Source: Candidatus Thorarchaeota archaeon (GTDB lineage Archaea; Asgardarchaeota; Thorarchaeia; Thorarchaeales; Thorarchaeaceae). Taken from it: a DNA stretch of 9,186 nucleotides. This document shows positions 1-4,760 of this stretch, one piece after another. The position numbers and the translations under genes are program-made. How positions within the stretch are numbered: the first letter of the stretch is position 1; each line of letters begins with the position of its first letter. The DNA lies in NCBI GenBank assembly GCA_016840825.1, contig JAEORN010000032.1:1-9186 (forward strand), written 5' to 3'. The notes beneath the pieces are model-generated. The model searched no databases, was not told the origin of the DNA, and saw only the letters and a program-made list of their open reading frames with translations.

Positions 1-2
1 GC

Positions 3-179
3 TTCGGCGAGGTATTCAGCCTACTGCTACTAATGCGCGAGGCGAGCAATTCCAAAGTGCATCTCGCACAGTACCTAGAGCTGTCAAGGTTGTATATAGA
101 GAAGTACGATCGAACAAACAATCATCCTCTGCAGACTATTCCTGTTTTTGCAGTATTCTTTCAGATGAGTGGAAACTAG
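3..179 (+). CDS. C-terminal end of an unidentified protein (partial, runs off left edge)
   Basis: The last 58 codons of an open frame that enters from the left edge and stops at TAG 177-179. The visible product is amphipathic and helix-like at first, with hydrophobic residues spaced like a helical bundle (LLLLMRE, YLELSRLYIEKY), and ends with a short hydrophobic stretch (IPVFAVFF). No family is recognisable from so short a piece. A second frame (2-232) is also open here, but its product is rich in Arg, Ser and Gln, looks like a shadow, and would run through the hairpin at 212-234. The hairpin and T-run about 30 nt after this stop fit the end of a transcript. Whether this is truly coding is moderately supported; the function is unknown. 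Confidence 0.5.
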   Translation, partial: FGEVFSLLLLMREASNSKVHLAQYLELSRLYIEKYDRTNNHPLQTIPVFAVFFQMSGN

Positions 180-211
180 GCAAGTCTAGGATCAGGGTGA
201 TGTTGAACTAC

Positions 212-241
212 AGTCATGGATTGCTCCAATGACTTGTTTTT
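212..241 (+). terminator. Hairpin followed by T-run, likely transcription terminator
   Basis: The arms AGTCATGGA (212-220) and TCC-A-ATGACT (225-234) pair over nine base pairs with one bulged A and a TTGC loop. They are followed by TGTTTTT (235-241). The element lies 33 nt after the stop of the left-edge gene and 43 nt before the subtilase-like gene. Archaeal terminators mainly need the T-run, so the hairpin may be incidental. The same T-run continues into TTTTTAATT, about 43 nt upstream of the next ATG, and could also act as a weak TATA box for that gene. Confidence 0.4.
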
Positions 242-283
242 AATTCCTGAATCCTGATTAGGTTCACAGTAGGGCTGTTTGAC

Positions 284-1525
284 ATGAAGAAGATGAAAGT
301 CAGGTATGAATTACTATTCTCTCAACCTAATGTGCTTGCAATAGCAATATCGGCGGTGCTAATGATTCCCATATGTGTCAATCTTCCCTCTGCTCAAGCA
401 TTCACACCGAACGACCCAGTGGGGAACCTATGGCATTTGGATGCAATCAAGGTCTATAGTGTCTGGGACCATGGATACTCCTTTCAAACCTCCGAATCGG
501 TAGGCCTCTGCGTAATTGGAGAGGAAGTAATCGATGACCAAAATGGTGATTTGGAAATCACTGAGAAGGCTAGTTTTGCATGGAACAGTGATTATTCATC
601 ATATCTGCCCTATCCAAGTTCTTCCACAGCATCTCACGAAGGCGCAGTTGCATCAGTTGCTGCTTCTACAATCAATAACAGCATAGGAGTGGCAGGGATT
701 GTAAATGCCCCCCTATATACTGCATGGCTCTGGGGCAATTATCCTGATGATGATGATGCGATGTATAGAATGTATGTACAACAGATGATAGATGTCTTTG
801 ACTGGGGATCAGGATTCGGAAAAATGGTCTTCACAATGAGTTTCATCGCAACTGTATATAGTATTGATTCTGATGATGCACTACTGGTAGAACTTCAAGA
901 CAAAGTTACTGAATTATATGAGAGTGGTGATGCACTCTTTTTCGCAGCTAGCGGAAATACGCTATTTCCTTTTCATCCAAAGGATGTTCCTCAATCACTG
1001 CCATTCGTTCGCGTCGTTGGCAGGATTGATAGCAATGGTATGTATAATGATGGAGGATACGGAGAACAATCGTTCTTAGTAGCTCCTGCTGGAGTTCCAG
1101 CGTATATGCAGGCAACAAACAGCTATGGCACCTTTGGAGGGGCTTCGTGTTCGACACCAATAGCTGCGGGTGCTGCAGTCCTTCTCTGGAATCAGTTCCC
1201 ATGGGCTACGAACGCTCAAATCGAGGACGCCTTGTGTTGGAGCGCAACAGATATCCTCGAATCGGGTTGGGACGAGAAATCCGGATATGGAATGTTGAAT
1301 GTTGAAAAGGCGAGGGAGTACTTGGCTGAATATGTTCCATCTGCAAACACATACCGACTCAACCGGACCGATATGATCGATACCACTACTTCAAACACTT
1401 CTTCGATCAATGGCACAGGTTCTAGCCCACCATCGGTTCTACTATATGTCAGTATCTCAGTTCCCATTATTATCAGTATAGTCACAATTGTAGCGGTTGC
1501 AAAGAAACGACGGACTAAAGACTGA
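284..1525 (+). CDS. Secreted, membrane-anchored subtilisin-like (S8) protein, probable pseudoprotease
   Basis: A 413-residue subtilase-fold surface protein. Residues 1-39 form a signal peptide: a basic start, a hydrophobic core around 17-34, and a likely cut after AQA39. The catalytic domain follows at once (TPNDP...LWHLDAIKVYSVWD), with no room for an I9-type propeptide. The catalytic His is H118 (SHEGAVASVAA, matching HGTHVAGxxAA). The oxyanion Asn is N225 (AASGN). The nucleophile is S288 in GASCSTP, matching GTSMAxP. The position of the catalytic Asp (VIDTG in the family) reads VIGEE, giving G79 in place of Asp. Residues 355-384 are a Ser/Thr/Pro-rich stalk with three N-glycosylation sequons (N360, N371, N376). 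A membrane helix at about 385-406 and a KKRRTKD tail follow, so the domain should face the cell exterior. The fold assignment is strong; activity is doubtful. ATG 284 was chosen because it is the first Met of the signal peptide; ATG 293 is possible. No clear ribosome binding site is seen. Confidence 0.88.
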   Translation: MKKMKVRYELLFSQPNVLAIAISAVLMIPICVNLPSAQAFTPNDPVGNLWHLDAIKVYSVWDHGYSFQTSESVGLCVIGEEVIDDQNGDLEITEKASFAWNSDYSSYLPYPSSSTASHEGAVASVAASTINNSIGVAGIVNAPLYTAWLWGNYPDDDDAMYRMYVQQMIDVFDWGSGFGKMVFTMSFIATVYSIDSDDALLVELQDKVTELYESGDALFFAASGNTLFPFHPKDVPQSLPFVRVVGRIDSNGMYNDGGYGEQSFLVAPAGVPAYMQATNSYGTFGGASCSTPIAAGAAVLLWNQFPWATNAQIEDALCWSATDILESGWDEKSGYGMLNVEKAREYLAEYVPSANTYRLNRTDMIDTTTSNTSSINGTGSSPPSVLLYVSISVPIIISIVTIVAVAKKRRTKD

Positions 1526-1570
1526 ATATGGTTTCGAATACCAGTAGATTAGCATCTTTCACTATAGTTA

Positions 1571-1586
1571 ATAACATAGGTGTTAT
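1571..1586. promoter_or_regulatory. Perfect 6-bp inverted repeat upstream of the VOC gene
   Basis: ATAACA-TAGG-TGTTAT forms a perfect dyad in the 97-nt gap between the subtilase-like gene and the ACG start at 1623. It lies just after a TATA-like stretch (CTATAGTTAAT, 1563-1572) and about 37 nt before the inferred start codon. It could be an operator over the promoter or a small RNA hairpin in the leader. At six base pairs in AT-rich DNA it may also be chance. Confidence 0.2.
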
Positions 1587-1608
1587 CTTGCATATCAGGT
1601 TAAATCAT

Positions 1609-1616
1609 AAGGAGAG
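1609..1616 (+). promoter_or_regulatory. Shine-Dalgarno sequence that points to an ACG start
   Basis: AAGGAGAG lies directly after an in-frame TAA (1608-1610, overlapping by two bases). Its GGAG core (1611-1614) is 8 nt before ACG 1623. No ATG, GTG or TTG occurs in the VOC frame between that TAA and ATG 1785, so this site is the only plausible ribosome binding site for the full-length protein. Confidence 0.6.
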
Positions 1617-1622
1617 AACACT

Positions 1623-2513
1623 ACGACCGGTAATACAAGGATCGTTCCACATCTATGGTTCGACAAGGAAGCGGTAGAGGCAGCGAAATTCTATACTACC
1701 ATCTTCGCGAATTCGAGGATAAAGAATACACGTATCATTCATGATACCCCTTCAGGTGATGCTGCAATTGTATCTCTTGATATTATGGGACAGAAATTTA
1801 CTTTCATCAGTGCAGGGCCGTATTTCAAGCTAAATCCTTCGGTTTCTTTTCTAGTGGCTTGTGATACAAAACAAGAGGTTGATTCACTGTGGACAGCTCT
1901 TTCCATGGATGGCAGTGCACTTATGGATCTAGGGGAGTATCCCTTTAGTGATAGATATGGATGGATACAGGATAGGTATGGCGTATCTTGGCAACTGATG
2001 TTCACAGATTCGTCTCAGATACGTCAAAGGATCACTCCCACACTCATGTTTGTTGGCGATGTCTATGGTAAGGCACAGGAGGCAATCGACTTCTATACTA
2101 CAGTCTTTCGTGAATCGAGCGTCGGAAATGTTCTCCACTATTCAGAAGATGAGGAACCAGATCAAGTTGGGACCATCAAACACGCATCGTTCAAACTTGA
2201 GGGATATGAACTAGCGGCCATGGATAGCGCATATCCTCACGACTTTTCCTTCAACGAAGCATTTTCATTCATCGTGAATTGCGACACTCAAAATGAGATT
2301 GACCACTATTGGAACAAGCTTTCTGCGCATCCGGAAGCTGAGCAATGTGGCTGGCTGAAGGATAAATATGGTCTTTCATGGCAAATTGTTCCCACTGTAT
2401 TGAATGAGCTGCTTGTTGACCCTGATGAAAAGAAGGTGAAGCGAGTAACCCAAGCGTTCCTAAAAATGAAGAAATTTGATATCGCAGAATTAAAACTAGC
2501 ATATGCTGCCTAA
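1623..2513 (+). CDS. PhnB-like VOC (glyoxalase/bleomycin-resistance fold) protein, two tandem domains, apparent ACG start
   Basis: A 296-residue protein of the PhnB / '3-demethylubiquinone-9 3-methyltransferase' branch of the vicinal oxygen chelate superfamily, built as two repeats. Domain 1 (about 5-128) opens with RIVPHLWFDKEAVEAAKFYTTIF and ends YGWIQDRYGVSWQ. Domain 2 (about 136-258) opens with RITPTLMF, has a matching FYTTVF, and ends CGWLKDKYGLSWQIVP. The C-terminal tail (about 263-296: LLVDPDEKKVKRVTQAFLKMKKFDI...) is typical of the family. The first ATG in frame is at 1785, but starting there would delete the first strand and helix of domain 1. The frame is open and family-like back to a TAA at 1608, and ACG 1623 sits 8 nt after GGAG where ATG would be expected (ACG-ACC-GGT...). 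So either ACG is used as the start or an ATG has been mutated or misread. Substrate and reaction are unknown; family members are often cytosolic and poorly characterised. Confidence 0.88.
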   Translation, partial: TTGNTRIVPHLWFDKEAVEAAKFYTTIFANSRIKNTRIIHDTPSGDAAIVSLDIMGQKFTFISAGPYFKLNPSVSFLVACDTKQEVDSLWTALSMDGSALMDLGEYPFSDRYGWIQDRYGVSWQLMFTDSSQIRQRITPTLMFVGDVYGKAQEAIDFYTTVFRESSVGNVLHYSEDEEPDQVGTIKHASFKLEGYELAAMDSAYPHDFSFNEAFSFIVNCDTQNEIDHYWNKLSAHPEAEQCGWLKDKYGLSWQIVPTVLNELLVDPDEKKVKRVTQAFLKMKKFDIAELKLAYAA

Positions 2514-2626
2514 CCAGACGGATAGTCCAATGCCTGCAGATATTGAAATATAGCCATTCGGGAGATTTGCTGTCAACTCAAATACGAAATTGACTTGACA
2601 AAGCTGATATTCATTCTGAGGAGCAA

Positions 2627-2917
2627 CTATATAGTAGCTTCAGCATCGGACTCCTTCTTTGTCATATAGAACGGACCTGGAAATAGTCTTACTCTATCTG
2701 CAACGATAATACCTGTATCTGCAAGTTCTTTCGCACGAATCTCAACGGTATCACCTACTGCAATGCTTTCACATTCAGTATGTGATTCTATTTTGACCTT
2801 GATGGAATTGCCATCTTCTTTTCGTATCGTCGTAAATCCATAGAGCTTGCCTGTAGGAGCAAATCTACCCAAATCCGAACCGACAATCTTTCCCTGTATT
2901 ATAATCTCGTCGTTCAT
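2627..2917 (-). CDS. Small beta-rich hypothetical protein, possibly OB-fold-like
   Basis: A 96-residue protein I do not recognise as a named family. The pattern is strand-rich: IIIQGKIVG, KLYGFTTI, SIKVKIES, GDTVEIRAKEL and GIIVADRVRLF alternate with Gly and Asp turns. The core ends near residue 78 and a charged tail (KKESDAEATI) follows. This arrangement resembles small OB-fold or ribosomal-type barrel proteins that bind nucleic acid, but no diagnostic motif confirms it. The start ATG is fixed by a TATA box centred about 27 nt upstream, implying a leaderless transcript; no Shine-Dalgarno is present. It lies 48 nt downstream of the winged-helix regulator on the same strand but has its own promoter. 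It converges with the VOC gene across a 113-nt gap that holds no clear terminator. Confidence 0.72.
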   Translation of the reverse strand: MNDEIIIQGKIVGSDLGRFAPTGKLYGFTTIRKEDGNSIKVKIESHTECESIAVGDTVEIRAKELADTGIIVADRVRLFPGPFYMTKKESDAEATI

Positions 2918-2937
2918 AATTAACTATAGTAAACTAT

Positions 2938-2950
2938 CCTTATAATAATA
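2938..2950 (-). promoter_or_regulatory. Archaeal TATA-box promoter for the 96-residue protein (leaderless)
   Basis: Read on the minus strand, TATTATTATAAGG lies with its AT core centred about 27 nt before the A of the ATG at 2917. That is the usual spacing from an archaeal TATA box to the transcription start, so the message probably begins at or next to the start codon. The absence of a Shine-Dalgarno sequence agrees with this. Confidence 0.55.
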
Positions 2951-2965
2951 TACACCTGTTCATTA

Positions 2966-3451
2966 TCAGATTCCATTGACTCTTGTGCGCAGGCGCCATG
3001 AATAAAATAGGTAGAAGAAAAGTGCGTAAGCTATAGCGGCAGCAATTGACTGGAGAGGTAGGAATATGTTCGATGGGTTGGAAATGAATTGTATATTGAA
3101 ATAGGTGATATAGAATCCCAAGGTTGTGACAAAGGTCACTAGCTTCGAGTCCTCTCTGTGACGATTTTGCAGATTTCGTACAGCATTGATAGCAACGATT
3201 GCTTCTCTTCCCTGATCTGTGAGGATATACTCACCGCTGCTATTCGTACCTATAAGTGAGGTAAGCTTTCTGATGTGATGTTGGAGATTTCCACTGCTTG
3301 ACACACCTGCTATTTTTTTCAACTCTGCGAATCCCAAGGACTCCTCTTTCAAAGTATAAAGCATCTTCACTCTGGTAGGATGTGATATTGCTTCAAAGAG
3401 TTCTATATCTGCATTGCTTTCCGGTTCTTCTTGACCATTCATCGGTGTCAT
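2966..3451 (-). CDS. Membrane-anchored winged-helix transcriptional regulator (DUF7347/ArnR-like)
   Basis: A 161-residue one-component regulator. Residues about 15-95 form an ArsR-type winged helix: FEAISHPTRVKMLYTL is the classic first helix pair, FAELKKIAGVSSSGNLQHHIRKL is the helix-turn-helix with its recognition helix, and GEYILTDQGREAI is the wing. The SSGNLQHHxxKL wording is typical of archaeal DUF7347-like regulators. Two membrane helices follow, about 104-122 and 130-150, joined by a short loop (SNPSN) and ending in a basic tail (RLRTR). The DNA-binding half should lie in the cytoplasm, tethered to the membrane, as in Sulfolobus ArnR. There is no effector or metal site to name. ATG 3451 is the longest start; ATG 3442 (Met4) is an alternative. 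A TATA box upstream is flanked by two CTGAAA repeats, which could be self-operator sites. Regulated genes are unknown; the neighbouring membrane protein is a candidate only by position. Confidence 0.87.
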   Translation of the reverse strand: MTPMNGQEEPESNADIELFEAISHPTRVKMLYTLKEESLGFAELKKIAGVSSSGNLQHHIRKLTSLIGTNSSGEYILTDQGREAIVAINAVRNLQNRHREDSKLVTFVTTLGFYITYFNIQFISNPSNIFLPLQSIAAAIAYALFFYLFYSWRLRTRVNGI

Positions 3452-3480
3452 TGATTTCCACTGATATATCTTCTTTCAGA

Positions 3481-3494
3481 ATTAATATAATACC
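3481..3494 (-). promoter_or_regulatory. TATA-box promoter of the winged-helix regulator, with flanking direct repeats
   Basis: Minus-strand GGTATTATATTAAT provides a good TATA box, predicting a transcription start near 3460, about 9 nt before the ATG at 3451. The hexamer CTGAAA occurs on the minus strand on both sides (3498-3503 and 3474-3479), exactly 24 nt apart. This layout would suit an operator at which the regulator controls its own gene, but that is inference from position only. Confidence 0.45.
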
Positions 3495-3600
3495 TCTTTT
3501 CAGGACCAGAGGAGTTGATGCCATTTGTTATACATCACTCATTTTGGAAGGTTCGACTATCTATAGATGTTATCTTCAAAGTCGTGTATTTCCTCAGAGC

Positions 3601-4329
3601 TCAGTTTGACAATCGTCTACCATCTCTAATCTCTTGACCGTGGATTAGGATTCCAAGAACTATGGATGGGGCACTCAATTGCAATGTCGGAAAACTTAGA
3701 GTTGCTGTAAGCAAAACATGAACGTTTTGTATCAACCCTACAATAATGAAGATTAGAGTTATGATTATTGGCATAAGAAACGCTTGGTAATCAATCATTT
3801 CATACTTATAGAGAAACAGACACAGTACAACAGAGATGTATAGCATTCCTACAGCCACCGGTCCTGGAGTGAATCCCCCTTGCCACCCTATAGTAAATCT
3901 ATAGGCGGGTGCCCAAATAGTATACAGTATTGGTCCAAGATCCTCTAGACTATATGTTAAGATATGTGGATCTCCGAAGACAAACTCGGTAGGTAGGAAT
4001 AATCCAATCAAAATCACGAAATTCATCTTTGTGGATGAAATTAAGTTCTTCTTCTTTGTTAGAATAGATATCAGGATAGGATAAGATACCATCGCAATGA
4101 TGAAAAAGCCCAGTGTCAGAGGGTAGTAGATAAAGAACTCCGGATATACACGAACGCTCCATGCATCCCAATGCTCTCCCTCTGGGAGGGATCCAGACCA
4201 CCAGTAGGATTGGATGCAAACCGATGTAGCAAACAGGAAGAACATCGCAAGAACCAAGATAACAAAGTATGTGAATATGAGTCCTGTCAACGATTTGCTG
4301 TCGAACCTCGTCATCATACTCCAAACCAC
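3601..4329 (-). CDS. Multi-pass membrane protein of unknown function
   Basis: A 242-residue integral membrane protein not matched to a family by eye. Hydrophobic segments lie at about 16-37, 66-91, 104-118, 156-175, 185-201 and 206-228, so five or six membrane passes are likely. A Trp/Glu-rich loop (WWSGSLPEGEHWDAWS, 43-58) lies between the first two, and a Gly/Pro-rich loop (GWQGGFTPGP, 148-157) lies before the fourth. TKKKN (91-95) marks a cytoplasmic loop. No catalytic or transport motif is apparent. The start is ambiguous: GTG 4329 has AGGA 5 nt upstream, while ATG 4314 (or 4317) has GGAG at 4319-4322; the shorter form would begin MTRFDSKSL. It is 61 nt downstream of the TIGR04076 gene. 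A TATA-like TTCTAATATG around 4380-4389 may serve as its own promoter. It sits 149 nt upstream of the membrane-anchored regulator. Confidence 0.78.
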   Translation of the reverse strand: MVWSMMTRFDSKSLTGLIFTYFVILVLAMFFLFATSVCIQSYWWSGSLPEGEHWDAWSVRVYPEFFIYYPLTLGFFIIAMVSYPILISILTKKKNLISSTKMNFVILIGLFLPTEFVFGDPHILTYSLEDLGPILYTIWAPAYRFTIGWQGGFTPGPVAVGMLYISVVLCLFLYKYEMIDYQAFLMPIIITLIFIIVGLIQNVHVLLTATLSFPTLQLSAPSIVLGILIHGQEIRDGRRLSN

Positions 4330-4390
4330 GTTTATCCTGTAATCACACTCCTAGATATGAGTCATTGTGCTTGATATGACATATTAGAAT

Positions 4391-4696
4391 CTAGGGCGTC
4401 TTCTTCGTGGTTCTTTTTGTTGCAGTGATTTTCAACACTACCCCTGATGATGTGGGATCTGGACATCGCACAAATTCGGTCGTGATCCCATCCTTGTTGA
4501 TAACTTTCTCATAGGGAGTATTCTTGTAGCTCCAACCAAGACGTCCATCGTACATGAGAACCTGTATCATATGACTGGCACTATAGAGCAACCATGGACA
4601 AAGCTTGCCAATATCCTTCGGATACTTGAATGTCTGTCCTAACTTATGCTTGGTACATTTATCTCCTTCAAAGATTTCCAATTCAATATCTTTCAT
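4391..4696 (-). CDS. TIGR04076-family small cysteine-containing protein
   Basis: A 101-residue protein with the layout of the TIGR04076 family: a short strand, C-x-x-H-K-x-G (C14-T-K-H-K-L-G), GKLCPWLLYS around C33, a MIQVLMYDGRLGW stretch, and a final RCPDP motif (C78) before a closing strand and a Lys/Thr-rich tail. These match the family's conserved Cys, LCPW and CPDP positions. The function of the family is not established; the conserved cysteines suggest a redox or metal role, which is inference. I chose ATG 4696 over the longer TTG 4771 because GGAG (4705-4708) lies 8 nt before it, the family usually begins at this point, and the longer form would overlap the gene upstream. It lies 64 nt after the tandem nucleotidyltransferase gene, with a hairpin in the gap, and is probably in or near the same operon. 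Confidence 0.85.
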   Translation of the reverse strand: MKDIELEIFEGDKCTKHKLGQTFKYPKDIGKLCPWLLYSASHMIQVLMYDGRLGWSYKNTPYEKVINKDGITTEFVRCPDPTSSGVVLKITATKRTTKKTP

Positions 4697-4700
4697 TTTA

Positions 4701-4708
4701 TCATCTCC
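4701..4708 (-). promoter_or_regulatory. Ribosome binding site that sets the TIGR04076 start
   Basis: On the minus strand GGAGATGA, with GGAG at 4708-4705, lies 8 nt before ATG 4696. It supports the 101-residue form rather than the 126-residue extension from TTG 4771. Confidence 0.6.
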
Positions 4709-4730
4709 ATTTTCTTCTGTAGCAAAGAGT

Positions 4731-4750
4731 AGTGGGTCCTGAGACCCACT
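4731..4750 (-). repeat. Perfect 8-bp inverted repeat (hairpin) between two genes
   Basis: AGTGGGTC and GACCCACT (as read on the + strand) pair perfectly over eight GC-rich base pairs around a 4-nt CTGA loop. The element starts 10 nt after the stop of the tandem nucleotidyltransferase gene and ends about 23 nt before the ribosome binding site of the TIGR04076 gene. No T-run follows it on the minus strand, so it is less like a terminator than an RNA-stabilising, processing or attenuating hairpin, or a protein-binding dyad. Confidence 0.55.
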
Positions 4751-4760
4751 GTATGTCACT

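Noticed and set aside
2..232. Alternative open frame at the left edge
   Set aside because: Its Arg/Ser-rich product looks like a shadow of the 3-179 frame, and it runs into the terminator-like hairpin.
1785..2513. VOC protein starting at the first ATG (242 residues)
   Set aside because: It would begin inside domain 1; family-like sequence continues in frame for 54 codons upstream to a good Shine-Dalgarno.
2572..2599. GTCAA / TTGAC inverted repeat in the convergent gap after the VOC gene
   Set aside because: Only five base pairs with a long loop and no T-run; not distinguishable from chance.
3559..3568. ATCTATAGAT palindrome downstream of the membrane protein gene
   Set aside because: A 10-bp AT-rich palindrome with no matching copy at a promoter; weak evidence for a site.
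3382..3609. 75-residue plus-strand open frame across the regulator start
   Set aside because: It overlaps the well-supported regulator and its promoter and has no domain pattern or ribosome binding site.
3950..4324. 124-residue minus-strand open frame inside the membrane protein gene
   Set aside because: It lies in another frame over a gene with clear membrane helices; its product shows no coherent pattern.
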